A program made the position numbers and the translations under genes. Of a DNA stretch of 64,000 bases, positions 1 to 9,021 are shown one piece after another. Numbering within the stretch: position 1 is the stretch's first letter; every line of letters starts with the position of its first letter. Source of the DNA: Kitasatospora atroaurantiaca. GTDB lineage: Bacteria > Actinomycetota > Actinomycetes > Streptomycetales > Streptomycetaceae. The notes beneath the pieces are model-generated. The model saw only the letters and a program-made list of their open reading frames with translations. It searched no databases and had not been told where the DNA came from. Location: positions 5,580,001-5,644,000 of the forward strand of contig NZ_VIVR01000001.1 in NCBI RefSeq assembly GCF_007828955.1, read 5' to 3'.

Positions 1-298
1 GGACGTGGCTGGTGGTGACGTCCAGCCCGGCGACGTACCCGGCGGCGGGGTTGACCTGGTACAGCTGCGCGTTCGGGCCGGGGCCGCCGGCCGTGGTGCC
101 GACCGGCAGGACCAGGCCGGCCGACTCCAGCCGGGCCAGCAGCTGGGAGGCGGTGGGCTTGGAGAGGCCGGTCAGGGTGCCGATCTGGGTGCGGGAGAGC
201 GGGCCGTTGGCCAGCAGCAGCTCCAGGGCGGCCCGGTCGTTGATCGCGCGGAGCAGGCTGGGGGTGCCGGCGAGAGGGGTTCGGGTGTTCTCGGTCAC
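1..298 (-). CDS. ROK-family transcriptional regulator (N-terminal part, runs off the window)
   Basis: The visible 99 codons encode a winged helix-turn-helix: a stretch rich in Leu/Ala, then LSRTQIGTLTGLSKPTASQL, a wing with GLV and a GPGP turn, then the start of the sugar-kinase-like fold (VAGLDVTTSHV). This layout is typical of ROK repressors of sugar genes. GTG at 298 is chosen because a GAGGAGGA Shine-Dalgarno lies 8 nt upstream. The ligand-binding part and any CxCGxxGCxE zinc motif lie outside the window. A candidate self-operator lies about 70 nt upstream. The sugar cannot be told from this part. Confidence 0.85.
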   Translation of the reverse strand, partial: MTENTRTPLAGTPSLLRAINDRAALELLLANGPLSRTQIGTLTGLSKPTASQLLARLESAGLVLPVGTTAGGPGPNAQLYQVNPAAGYVAGLDVTTSHV

Positions 299-360
299 GT
301 GCCCGATCCTCCTCTGTCCCGGCGTGGTCCCGCTGCGCGGGGTGCTCCTGCGTTCAACTG

Positions 361-377
361 TTAGGAAACTTTCCAAT
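361..377. promoter_or_regulatory. Candidate ROK-type operator (GGAAA-c-TTTCC)
   Basis: The sequence GGAAACTTTCC (364-374) is a perfect inverted repeat around one central base, inside TTAGGAAACTTTCCAAT. It stands 63 nt upstream of the ROK gene start. AT-rich palindromes of this form are known upstream of ROK-regulated Streptomyces genes, so autoregulation is the simplest reading. This is inference; no binding data. Confidence 0.55.
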
Positions 378-475
378 CACTGAGAAGGACGGTAGATCCC
401 CGTCCCGGAGAGTGTCAATGACCTGCACGACGCTGGATGCCGAAGCGTTACCGGACATACGCAGTGACATGAAAA

Positions 476-507
476 AAGACCCCGCCCCTGAGCTGGGGCG
501 GGGTCTT
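476..507 (-). terminator. Rho-independent terminator of the mscS gene
   Basis: A perfect 13-bp stem (AAGACCCCGCCCC / GGGGCGGGGTCTT) with a 6-nt loop. On the minus strand it is followed by a run of six T. It lies 26 nt past the mscS stop codon, so it ends the mscS transcript. Confidence 0.9.
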
Positions 508-532
508 CGCGGGACTGCCGGTCGGCCTGCTT

Positions 533-1651
533 CTATTCGGCCTGCTGTGCCGGGATCGGCTTGGCCGCCTCCGAGCGCGGCGAGCCCGGGTCCGCCAGCG
601 CGGACGGCGCCGCCGCGTCCACGGCGGGGACGGCCACCGCGGGAGCGGGCTCCTCCTTCAGCTTGACCCCGGCCTCGTCGAAGGCCGTCTTGAGCCGCTG
701 CCGCAGCGTCCGGCTGACAAGCGTCGCCTTGCCGGGCGTGGTCCTGGCCTCGACCCGCAGCACCACCGAGTCGGCGGCCACCGACTCGACGCCCAGCACC
801 TTGGCCCGGCCCCAGATCAGCTCGTCGTACGGGGTCTCCTTGCCCAGCTGCTCGGCGATCCGGTGGATCAGCTCCTCGACCTGCGCCAGGTCCTCCTTGT
901 AGCCGACCTGGACGTCCACGGACGCCGTCGACCAGCCCTGGCTCATGTTGGCGATCCGCTTCACCTCGCCGTTGCGGATGTACCAGATCTCGCCGTTGGT
1001 CCCGCGCAGCTTGGTCACCCGCAGGCCGACCTCCAGCACCGTTCCGGTGGCCACCCCGGTGTCGATCTCGTCCCCGACGCCGTACTGGTCCTCCATGATC
1101 ATGAAGACCCCGGAGAGGAAGTCGGTCACCAGGTTGCGTGCGCCGAAACCGATCGCCACACCGGCCACACCGGCGCTGGCCAGCAGCGGAGCGAGATTCA
1201 CCCCCAGCGCGGACAGCACCATCAGCGCCGCCGTACCCAGGATGGTGAACGAGGCCACGCTGCGCAGGACCGAGCCGATCGCCTGCGAGCGCTGCTGTCG
1301 GCGCTCGGTGTTGACCACGCCGCTGTTGGCCAGCAGCTCTCCGAGCCGGCCCAGGTCGGCCTCGTTCTCCGAGGGCTTGGTCATCCGCTCTATCAACTGC
1401 GTGATCAGCTTGCGCACGACCATCCGCAGGACCAGCGCGAGCACCACGATGAAGATGATCCGCAGCCCGCCCGCGACCCAGCTCTGCCAGTTGGCGTCCA
1501 ACCAGGTCGCCGCCTGCTTGGTGGTGTTCGACACCTCGTCCGTGCTGGTCGGGAGCCTGAGGTCGAGCTGGGGCAGCGAGTCGGGCGGGGGCGATTCGCC
1601 CGACCCGTCGGACGCGGCGGCGAGGAGGCCGGTGGCACCGGACCGGAACAC
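533..1651 (-). CDS. mscS: MscS-family small-conductance mechanosensitive channel
   Basis: A 372-aa membrane protein likely to gate ions and small solutes under osmotic downshock. After a Ser/Pro-rich N-terminus it has a membrane helix (GGLRIIFIVVLALVLRMVV), a second hydrophobic helix (SFTILGTAALMVLSALGV), then the MscS pore and beta-domain signature (ASAGVAGVAIGFGARNLVTD, then DQYGVGDEIDTG). The C-terminal 50 residues are Ala/Pro/Glu-rich and probably disordered. GTG 1651 is chosen because AGGAAAGG lies about 10 nt upstream; the reading frame stays open further upstream, but that part is Pro/Arg-rich and unlike the family. Monocistronic, with its own terminator. Confidence 0.9.
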   Translation of the reverse strand: MFRSGATGLLAAASDGSGESPPPDSLPQLDLRLPTSTDEVSNTTKQAATWLDANWQSWVAGGLRIIFIVVLALVLRMVVRKLITQLIERMTKPSENEADLGRLGELLANSGVVNTERRQQRSQAIGSVLRSVASFTILGTAALMVLSALGVNLAPLLASAGVAGVAIGFGARNLVTDFLSGVFMIMEDQYGVGDEIDTGVATGTVLEVGLRVTKLRGTNGEIWYIRNGEVKRIANMSQGWSTASVDVQVGYKEDLAQVEELIHRIAEQLGKETPYDELIWGRAKVLGVESVAADSVVLRVEARTTPGKATLVSRTLRQRLKTAFDEAGVKLKEEPAPAVAVPAVDAAAPSALADPGSPRSEAAKPIPAQQAE

Positions 1652-2010
1652 TTGCGGGGCCTTTCCTGCAGGGGTCGGTGGGCTCGGCCCGCCGGCATCC
1701 GGCACGGTGGTCGCCCGGGGACCTGCGGACCTCCGGGCCAGCCTATCGGCCGTCGGCCACCCGGTCGGAGGTCCCGTCAGTCGGTACCGAATGGGCCGAA
1801 GGGGCCGGAAACCCGGCGCCCGTGGTGCATCGTGGCCACCGCCTGGGCATATCGGGTATGACGGAACCCACAGCAGGTCCGTTACACGGGAGTGGTGGCG
1901 CCCTACAACGGCGTGAGGCGACACTGGTGGAGATCGCGTTGCTGAAACGGGCGCGATCACCCGCTCGTCCCGGCGCGAGCCACGCGCCGCAGGCGTCCAA
2001 GGAGGCATCC
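1652..2010. other. Intergenic region between divergent mscS and HNH genes
   Basis: These 359 bases separate two divergent genes and must hold both promoters. I see no convincing -35/-10 pair. A short dyad CATA-TCGGG-TATG lies at 1848-1860. An in-frame ATG at 1859 could extend the HNH protein, but that extension does not resemble the family and lacks a Shine-Dalgarno. Confidence 0.5.
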
Positions 2011-2631
2011 GTGCCGCATGTCCTGGTCCTCAACGCGTCCTACGAGCCACTCGGCGTCGTATCGATGCGCCGCGCACTCATCCTCGTCCTCAACCACAAG
2101 GCGGTCAGCCTGGAGGACTCGGAATTCACTCTGCACAGCGCCACCAGCGCCATCACGGCGCCGTCCGTCGTCAGACTGACCCGCTTCGTGCGGGTCCCGT
2201 TCTGCGGGCCCGTCCCGCTCACCCGCCGCGCCCTGTTCGCCCGCGATCACGGGCGCTGCGTCTACTGCGGGGCCGCCGCGACCAGCGTCGACCATGTCAT
2301 TCCGCGCAGCCGGGGCGGCCAGCACCGGTGGGACAACGTGGTGGCGGCCTGCCGCCGCTGCAACCACACGAAAGCCGACCGTCACCTCACCGAACTGGGG
2401 TGGCGGATGAAGCGTCCCCCGGCCCCGCCCAGCGGCCTGGCCTGGCGCATCATCGGCACCGGGATCAAGGATCCGCGCTGGCGGCCCTACCTGGAGCCGT
2501 ACGGCGCGACCGAACAGTTCCGCGAGTACGAGCACCACGACCATACCGACCACGGGGGCGCCCTGCCGGCCCCGCTCGGCCGGTCGCGCCCCATCCACCT
2601 CGGTGAGCACTCGGAACCGCTCTCCGCCTGA
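2011..2631 (+). CDS. HNH endonuclease family protein
   Basis: A 206-aa protein starting VPHVLVLNASYEPLGVV, the usual start of this actinobacterial HNH family. The nuclease core holds one CxxC pair (CVYCG), the SVDHVIPRSRGG segment carrying the HNH histidine and the NVVAACRRCNHTKADR segment with the second CxxC and final histidine. It is expected to be a metal-dependent DNA nuclease; the biological target is unknown. GTG 2011 has an excellent AAGGAGG 5 nt upstream. The C-terminus is His/Asp-rich (EHHDHTDH). It is transcribed alone and meets the GH84-like gene tail to tail. Confidence 0.9.
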   Translation: MPHVLVLNASYEPLGVVSMRRALILVLNHKAVSLEDSEFTLHSATSAITAPSVVRLTRFVRVPFCGPVPLTRRALFARDHGRCVYCGAAATSVDHVIPRSRGGQHRWDNVVAACRRCNHTKADRHLTELGWRMKRPPAPPSGLAWRIIGTGIKDPRWRPYLEPYGATEQFREYEHHDHTDHGGALPAPLGRSRPIHLGEHSEPLSA

Positions 2632-2670
2632 CAGACAAGGGCCTGCCCGTCATCCTTCGGTACGCCTCAT

Positions 2671-2709
2671 GGGCCGCCGCCGCACCCCCAGTGGGAGCGC
2701 CGGCGGCCC
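2671..2709. terminator. Stem-loop between convergent HNH and GH84-like genes
   Basis: GGGCCGCCG (2671-2679) and CGGCGGCCC (2701-2709) form a perfect 9-bp stem between two convergent stop codons. There is no T-run. It is a plausible bidirectional terminator. Confidence 0.5.
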
Positions 2710-2716
2710 GCCGACG

Positions 2717-5700
2717 TCACGGGGTCGTGACCGGTGGCGCGGGTGTGACCGCGTAGGTCTCGATGCCGGTGAGCGAGTAGCCGTACCTGGTCGCCCGGGT
2801 GACGCCCTGCACCCGCAGGTACTGCACCCCGGGGGCGTCGAAGCGGACCGTCTCGGTGCCGCCCCAGCTGCCCTCCACGGTGGCCACCGTGGTCCAGGTG
2901 ACGCCGTCGGCCGAGGTCTGCAGCCGGTAGGCGGAGGCGTACGCGTCGCCCCAGTGCAGCACCGCCGAGCCCAGCCGCGCGGCCTGCGGCAGGCGCAGCT
3001 GCACCCAGGCGTCGTCCGCCGGGGGCGAGGACCAGCGGGTCTTCGGGTCGCCGTCGTTCACCGCCGAGGCCGGGACGGAGGCGCTCGCGTCGGCCGAGGA
3101 GCTCGCCGTGGCGGTCGGTGCGAGATCCGGTCCGCCGGTCGGCGGCACCACGTGCACCTGCAGCACCTGCCGGACGGTCAGCCCGCCCGCCGTGAAGGTC
3201 ACCGGCACCTCGTACGTCCCGGAGGGCGTCCCGGCCGCCGCCGTGATCTGCAGCGGTGCGGCGACCCGGCCGCCGCGCGGCACGGCCAGCGCGGCCGTCG
3301 GAGCGATCGTGAGGCCCTTGGCGACGGCCGGGACCTCGGTCCTCAGCTCACCGGTGGTCCCCTCCGCGCGGCCCGACTCGATCACGGCCCGGGTCTGTGC
3401 TGGGGCGCTCTGGCCGGCGATCACGTCCAGCACGGTGGCCGAGAGGCTCAGCCGGGCCGCCGGGGTGTCGGTGAACCAGGGGATGATCTGGTTCACCACG
3501 GGCGCCTCGCCGCCGGGCGCCCAGACCAGACGGATCGCGTCGGCCGGCTGTCCGCCGCCGGGCAGCTCGTTGTACCCGGGCTGTGCGGTGCCGATCGGCG
3601 CCCAGGTCCCGTCCGCCCGCCGCAGCTCGACGGTCGCGGTGGCCCGTACCGTCGGGTCGGTCAGCACCGTCACCCGGTCCATCGGGCGGGCGGCGCCGAG
3701 CTCCACGGTGAGCGGGGCGTCGCCGGCCGCCGGCGCGGTCGCAGCCCGGTACGCGGTGTCGGGGTTGCCGTCGAGCACGGCGGCGGGGGAGGAGCCGGGG
3801 GCGGCGGCCGGGCCGCCGGTGACAGCCGCCGCGGTGTCGCCGGGCGCGGTCACGCTGAACTCCCGGACCGCGACCGCCGTCTTCTGCCCGGCGGTGGCGC
3901 GCAGCCGGACGGCCTTGGCGACCGTGCCGGCCGGGGCCGTGGCGGTGAGGCTCTTCTGGTTGTGCACCTTGGCCAGCTGCTTCCAGCCGCCCTCGCCGGT
4001 GGAGTACTCCAGCACGCCGTCGCGCAGGTAGTCGTCGGCCGCGCTCCGGGAGTCCGGGTCGTCACCCCAGGAGCCCATCAGCACGGTGACGGTGCCCAGC
4101 GGCCGTCCGACACCGAGGTCCAGGCCGACGGCGTCGCCGGCCTGCGGCGGGACGGCGCTCCAGTAGAAGGAGCCGACGTCGCCGTCGGTCATCAGGGCGG
4201 GCGCGTGGTCGTGCGAGGTGCCCACGGTGGTGGTGGGCGCCAGGGTGCCCGCACTGACCCCCGACCAGCTGTCGGCCGACTTCAGCGCCCGCTCCAGGAA
4301 GGGCCCGAGCACGCCGCTGCCGACCGTCGCCGCGCCCTGGGTCAGCTGCTCGCGCAGTCGCCGCAGCTCGACCCGGGCCTGCCAGGCGGCCGTGCCGTCC
4401 CCGCCGTGCTGGGCCAGCAGCATGTCGACGGCGGCCTGCCCGGCCCTGCCGTACGCGCTCAGCTGGGCGAGCCAGGGCGCGGCCTCGGCACCGACCTGGT
4501 CCGCGGCGAGCGCCTGCTGGGCGCCGGCCATGGTGGTGAAGGCGTCCCGGACGGGGGCCGCGGCCTCCCGGAGCCTGGCGAGGTCCGGAGTGTTCCCGCC
4601 GGTGGGCTCCAGGGCGGCCCAGAACCGCTCGAGCAGCGGTGTGAGGTAGCCCGACTCGGGCTTGGCCAACGGGGAGGAGGAGCTGTTGCCGGCCAGTGCG
4701 GTGAGCGCGGCCAGGCCGGCGTCCGAGCCGGCCAGCGGGCGCAGCGCGGCCCGCCAGGAGTCGGCGGGGCGGTACCCGGCCGGGTTCCAGGCGAAGTCGG
4801 CGGCGGTCGCCAGCGGGATGCGCGAGGTGACGGGCTGGCGCATCGCGGCCGTCAGCAGCACCTCGGACCGGCTCGCCACCTCGGGGTCGCGGCCCGCGTA
4901 GGCGCCGAGGTAGAGCCGGTCGGGGGTGGAGTCGTTGACGGGGTAGTTGTCCAGCGTCATCAGCGGACGGCCGAACAGCTTCGCCTCCTCCGCCAGCTGA
5001 GCGCCCGAGACCTTGGCCGGAATCACCGAGCCGCCGCTCCAGGCGACCTGCACCCCGTGCGGCATGGCGGCCGCCAGCGCCGTCCGGTAGGGGCTCGCCC
5101 CCGCGTGCTGGTACTCGGTGGGGACGACGGAGAGCGGAGCGAGGTCCGGGTGCCGGGCCGTCAGCCGGTCCTGCACCTTGCCGACCAGCGCCGCCTGCGC
5201 CCTGGCGGCGGCGGCCGGGCCCGTGCCGTACGCCCTGCGGTCGCCGGAGCAGTGCCACTCGTTGTAGCTGACGTCCAGGAACTGCAGCTGGAAGGCGCCG
5301 AAGCCGAGCCGGCGCAGCGACTCCAGCTTGTCGACGAGCGCGTCCAGGTCCTTGGAGGAGCTGTAGCAGAAGGACTGGCCGGGGTCGATCGAGTAGCCCA
5401 GCGTGACGTGGTTCATGCGGGCGCGCTCGGCGAGCCTGCCCAGCTCGGCGGCCTGCGCCTCGGGGTACGCCTCGCGCCAGCGGGCCAGGCGGTAGGGGTC
5501 GCCGCCGGGGGCGTACAGGAAGAAGTTCTGCTTGCTGCGGCCCAGGAAGTCGAGCTGGTCGAGCCGCTGCCCGGTGGTCCACGGGGTGCCGTAGAAGGAC
5601 TCGGCGGTGCCGCGTACCGTCGCGCCGCTGGGCCAGTCGCGGATGCTCACACCGGGGAAGCCCTTGGCGCCCTCGCCCTGGCCCTGGCCGGGCTGGACGG

Positions 5701-6529
5701 GGGCGAGCAGCTGGCGCAGGCTCTGCGCGGCGTAGAAGGTGCCGGTCCGGTCCACCCCGGCGAGCACGACGGCGCCGTACGTGCCCCCGTTCGGGGCCGG
5801 CAGCTGGCCGGCGGCGAGCAGGTATCCGCCGTCCGGCAGGCCCGCGAAGGAGGGTGCGGCGGTGTCCTTGCCGCCCGCCGCCGTGGCGAGGTCGCGCAGC
5901 GCGCGGTCGGCCGCCCCGTCGGCGTCCTCCGACGGACCGCCGACGTACACCACCAGGGAGCCGGCGGCGGGGGCCTGCGGAGCCGTGGTGATCTCGGTGG
6001 CCCCGGCGGCGGAGAGGATCTCCCGGACGGCGTCCAGGGCCGGGCCGTCCGCGTGGCCGGCGGCGACCAGGCTCACGCTCCTCGGCACGCTGACGGGGCG
6101 TCCGGCGGTCTTCAGCTCCTGCGGGCGCGGGTAGACCTGGGGGTCGGACATCGTCCCGAGCGGGGTCTGCGGCGCGCTGCTGACGGTGCGTTCCTGGTTC
6201 GGCGCGGCGTACCCGGGCGTGCTCACCAGCAGCCCGCCGACCACGGCCGCCGCCGAGAGGGTGGCCGCGATCTGCAGGGTCGTCCGGCGGCGGCCGGTGC
6301 TGCCGGCCGTCTGCCGTTCCGCCCGCACCGAGGCGAGCAGCGGCTCCGTCCCCTTGAGATCGGCGATGAGCCGGTCCGCGGTCTTCGGCGCCAGCTGCCG
6401 CACCGTGCGCGCGGTGGCCCGCCGGGCGGCCAGTGCCGCCGGGTGCTGCAGGACCTCCCGCAGGGCCGGACTGTGCTCGATCTGCTGCCTCAGCCGTCGC
6501 CCCGCGACGACGGACACACGCGCCTGCAC
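2717..6529 (-). CDS. Membrane-anchored GH84-like (hyaluronidase/N-acetylglucosaminidase) multidomain protein
   Basis: A 1270-aa extracellular protein. Residues 1-75 are cytoplasmic and basic, a single membrane helix follows at about 80-105, then a hexosaminidase N-terminal alpha/beta domain (about 115-260), a GH84 NAGidase barrel (about 270-560), a helical region, two discoidin-like F5/8C domains, an NEW3-like domain (LTVRQVLQVHVVP) and a last F5/8C domain with WSSPP and WGD motifs. The known family removes beta-linked GlcNAc using an Asp-Asp pair. Here that site reads F417-L-D-V-S-Y, so the first Asp is Leu418 and activity is doubtful. GTG 6529 has GAGGAGG upstream. The long N-terminal cytoplasmic part is unusual for a secreted glycosidase. 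Probable role: wall or polymer binding. Confidence 0.85.
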   Translation of the reverse strand: MQARVSVVAGRRLRQQIEHSPALREVLQHPAALAARRATARTVRQLAPKTADRLIADLKGTEPLLASVRAERQTAGSTGRRRTTLQIAATLSAAAVVGGLLVSTPGYAAPNQERTVSSAPQTPLGTMSDPQVYPRPQELKTAGRPVSVPRSVSLVAAGHADGPALDAVREILSAAGATEITTAPQAPAAGSLVVYVGGPSEDADGAADRALRDLATAAGGKDTAAPSFAGLPDGGYLLAAGQLPAPNGGTYGAVVLAGVDRTGTFYAAQSLRQLLAPVQPGQGQGEGAKGFPGVSIRDWPSGATVRGTAESFYGTPWTTGQRLDQLDFLGRSKQNFFLYAPGGDPYRLARWREAYPEAQAAELGRLAERARMNHVTLGYSIDPGQSFCYSSSKDLDALVDKLESLRRLGFGAFQLQFLDVSYNEWHCSGDRRAYGTGPAAAARAQAALVGKVQDRLTARHPDLAPLSVVPTEYQHAGASPYRTALAAAMPHGVQVAWSGGSVIPAKVSGAQLAEEAKLFGRPLMTLDNYPVNDSTPDRLYLGAYAGRDPEVASRSEVLLTAAMRQPVTSRIPLATAADFAWNPAGYRPADSWRAALRPLAGSDAGLAALTALAGNSSSSPLAKPESGYLTPLLERFWAALEPTGGNTPDLARLREAAAPVRDAFTTMAGAQQALAADQVGAEAAPWLAQLSAYGRAGQAAVDMLLAQHGGDGTAAWQARVELRRLREQLTQGAATVGSGVLGPFLERALKSADSWSGVSAGTLAPTTTVGTSHDHAPALMTDGDVGSFYWSAVPPQAGDAVGLDLGVGRPLGTVTVLMGSWGDDPDSRSAADDYLRDGVLEYSTGEGGWKQLAKVHNQKSLTATAPAGTVAKAVRLRATAGQKTAVAVREFSVTAPGDTAAAVTGGPAAAPGSSPAAVLDGNPDTAYRAATAPAAGDAPLTVELGAARPMDRVTVLTDPTVRATATVELRRADGTWAPIGTAQPGYNELPGGGQPADAIRLVWAPGGEAPVVNQIIPWFTDTPAARLSLSATVLDVIAGQSAPAQTRAVIESGRAEGTTGELRTEVPAVAKGLTIAPTAALAVPRGGRVAAPLQITAAAGTPSGTYEVPVTFTAGGLTVRQVLQVHVVPPTGGPDLAPTATASSSADASASVPASAVNDGDPKTRWSSPPADDAWVQLRLPQAARLGSAVLHWGDAYASAYRLQTSADGVTWTTVATVEGSWGGTETVRFDAPGVQYLRVQGVTRATRYGYSLTGIETYAVTPAPPVTTP

Positions 6530-6861
6530 AGGAGCCTCCTCGCACCGAATGCCCAGCTCACCGGCCCGGCATCCGCCACCCGCCGACCAGCCCCGCCACC
6601 CTCGACCCACCTCGTCGGGACAGCCCACCAGCTGCTTGGTCCGGTGTCAACGCCGCTGGCTGGTATGCCCGATATGTGGAGCCTCATCCTGCTTGCCCGG
6701 GGTGGCGGCGGACTCAGCGCAGCTGTTTCGGCCGTCAGAGGGGCTGCACCAAGTTCACCCGTAGCGGTGAGCGGCGGGCCGTGTCGGTCGGGGTCGGCCG
6801 GGCCGGGCGCGGGTAGGACTGGGGAGTCCCGTACGGCCTCCTAGACCGCAGGAGCCCAAGA
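6530..6861. other. Intergenic region between divergent GH84-like gene and malQ
   Basis: 332 bases without a supported gene. On the minus strand a TTGACA hexamer lies near 6633-6638, but the expected -10 position is poor (TGGGCT). On the plus strand a small GGACT/AGTCC dyad (6816-6829) overlaps a TAGGAC -10-like box about 45 nt before malQ. No terminator-like T-run is visible. Confidence 0.45.
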
Positions 6862-9000
6862 TTGGCCGCATACCTCGACCGTGACGCGGAGCATGCCGAC
6901 GAAGGCAGCCGCCAGGCCCCAGCCCAGGACGCCCCGCCACCCCCGCCCGAGTTGGTGGCGCTGGCGCACGCGCACGGGGTGGACAGTACCTACGACCCCG
7001 GCAGCGGGCCGGTGCCGGTGGCCGCGCACACCCTGGTCGCGGTGCTGGCCGCGCTCGGGGTGGACGCGAGCACGCCGGAGGCCGTACGGGAGGCGCTGGA
7101 GCGTCACCGGGCCGAGGTGGCGGGGCGGTTGCTGCCGCCCTGTGTGGTCGTCAGGTCCGGGCGGCGGACGGCGCTGGACGTGCCGGCCGAGGCGCGGCTG
7201 AGCGTGGAGCTGGAGGACGGCGGCACCTGGACGCTGCCCGCCGGGCGCTCGCACTGGCTGCCCGCCGACCTGCCGCTCGGCCGGCACCGGCTCACGGCGC
7301 GGGTGGCCGGGCGGGAGGAGTCCGCCGTGCTGGTCGTGGCGCCGCAGCGGCTCGGGGAGATCGAGCAGCGCAGCTGGGGCTTCCTCGCGCAGCTGTACTC
7401 CGTGCTGTCGGAGCGCTCCTGGGGCATGGGGGACCTCGGCGACCTCGCGGAGCTGGCGTCGTGGTCCGGCAACGCCCTGGGCGCGGGCTTCGTCCAGATC
7501 AACCCGCTGCACGCGGCCGTGCCCGGCGCACCCTCGGACCCGTCCCCGTACCGCCCGTCCTCCCGCCGCTTCGCGGACCCCGTGCACCTGCGGGTCGAGG
7601 CCGTCCCCGAGTACGCCTACGCCGAGCTCGGCGACCTGCCCGAGCGCGCGGGAAGGCTGCGCGCCGAGGTGCTCCGCCACGACGGGCTGATCGACCGGGA
7701 CGCGGTCTGGGCGGTCAAGCGCGAGGCGCTGGAGATCCTGCACGGCGTCCCGCGCGGCGTCGGCCGGGAGGCCGCCTACCGGGCCTTCGTCGAGCGCGAG
7801 GGCGACTGGCTGGAGCAGTACGCGACCTGGTGCGCCCTGGCCGAGGAGCACGGCGGCAACTGGCACAGCTGGCCGAAGGGCCTGCGCCGCCCGGACAGTC
7901 CGCATGTGACCAAGGCCAGGCAGGACCTCCGGGCGCGGGTCGAGTTCCACCGCTGGCTCGCCTGGCTGGTGGACGAGCAGCTCGGCGCCGCCCAGCGGGC
8001 CGCCGAGGAGTCCGGGATGCCGGTCGGCCTGATCCACGACCTCGCCGTCGGCGCCCACCCGGACGGCGCCGACGCCTGGGTGCACCAGGACGTGCTCGCC
8101 GAGGGCATCTCGGTCGGCGCGCCACCGGACGCCTTCAACGCGCACGGCCAGGACTGGGGCCTGCCGCCCTGGCGCCCGGACGCCCTCGCCGCCGCCGGGT
8201 ACGCCCCCTACGCGGAGCTGCTGCGGGCGGCCGCCCGGCACGCCGGGGCGATCCGGATCGACCATGTGATGGGCCTCTTCCGGCTCTGGTGGGTACCGGC
8301 CGGTGCCCCGCCCACCCAGGGCGCGTACGTCCGCTACGACGCGGAGGCGATGCTCGGGGTGCTCGCCCTGGAGGCGCACCGCGCGAGTGCCCACGTGATC
8401 GGCGAGGACCTCGGGACGGTGGAGCCCGGCGTGCGCGAGGAGCTGACGGCACGTGGGGTCCTCGGCACCTCGGTGCTCTGGTTCGAACGGGACTGGCAGG
8501 ACAAGGGCGCCGTGCTGCCCCCCGAGCGCTGGCGGGCCGCCTGCCTGGCCACCCTCACCACCCACGACCTGCCGAGCACCGCGGCCCGGCTCTCCGGCGA
8601 GCACGTCGAGCTGCGCCACCGCCTGGGGCTGCTGGCCCGCCCGCTCGGCGAGGAGCAGGCGGAGGCGGCCGCCGAGCTGGCCGACTGGCGCACCGAGCTG
8701 ACCCGGGCCGGGCTGCTCGCCGAGGGCGCCGAGCTGACGCCCGAGGCGCTGTACGCCTTCCTGCTCGCCACCCCCGCCGAGCTGGTGGGCGTCTGGCTGC
8801 CCGACACCGTGGCCGACCCGCGCCCGCAGAACCTCCCCGGCACCTGGGACCAGTACCCGAACTGGCGCCTGCCCGTCGCCGACCGCGCCGGGAACCCCGT
8901 GACCCTGGAGCAGCTGGCCCGGGCCGCCGGGACCGCCGGGCTCACCGCCGCTCTCACCGCCGCGCTCGGAAGGCGCACCCCGGCGCGCGGGGGCTCATGA
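6862..9000 (+). CDS. malQ: 4-alpha-glucanotransferase (amylomaltase)
   Basis: A 712-aa GH77 enzyme that transfers alpha-1,4-glucan segments between malto-oligosaccharides in cytoplasmic maltose/glycogen metabolism. All GH77 landmarks are present: QINPLHA, the nucleophile region RIDHVMG (Asp467), the acid/base region IGEDLGTV (Glu515) and TTHDLPSTA (Asp569). The extra N-terminal 150 residues are the usual extension of actinobacterial MalQ. The start is taken as TTG 6862 because AGGAG lies 7 nt upstream and no other in-frame start is nearby. It ends 21 nt before a small membrane-protein gene that appears to have its own promoter. Confidence 0.95.
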   Translation: MAAYLDRDAEHADEGSRQAPAQDAPPPPPELVALAHAHGVDSTYDPGSGPVPVAAHTLVAVLAALGVDASTPEAVREALERHRAEVAGRLLPPCVVVRSGRRTALDVPAEARLSVELEDGGTWTLPAGRSHWLPADLPLGRHRLTARVAGREESAVLVVAPQRLGEIEQRSWGFLAQLYSVLSERSWGMGDLGDLAELASWSGNALGAGFVQINPLHAAVPGAPSDPSPYRPSSRRFADPVHLRVEAVPEYAYAELGDLPERAGRLRAEVLRHDGLIDRDAVWAVKREALEILHGVPRGVGREAAYRAFVEREGDWLEQYATWCALAEEHGGNWHSWPKGLRRPDSPHVTKARQDLRARVEFHRWLAWLVDEQLGAAQRAAEESGMPVGLIHDLAVGAHPDGADAWVHQDVLAEGISVGAPPDAFNAHGQDWGLPPWRPDALAAAGYAPYAELLRAAARHAGAIRIDHVMGLFRLWWVPAGAPPTQGAYVRYDAEAMLGVLALEAHRASAHVIGEDLGTVEPGVREELTARGVLGTSVLWFERDWQDKGAVLPPERWRAACLATLTTHDLPSTAARLSGEHVELRHRLGLLARPLGEEQAEAAAELADWRTELTRAGLLAEGAELTPEALYAFLLATPAELVGVWLPDTVADPRPQNLPGTWDQYPNWRLPVADRAGNPVTLEQLARAAGTAGLTAALTAALGRRTPARGGS

Positions 9001-9021
9001 GCGGCCGGTACCTTGGGAAAC

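Noticed and set aside
1848..6676. Shared motif ATATCGGG(T/C)AT at 1850-1860 and, inverted, at 6664-6674
   Set aside because: Only two short copies with different symmetry; chance is a sufficient explanation without conservation data.
2603..6844. A 1413-codon plus-strand open frame
   Set aside because: It is antisense to the GH84-like gene, with Arg/Gly/Pro/Ala composition typical of G/C-rich shadow frames and no recognisable domain.
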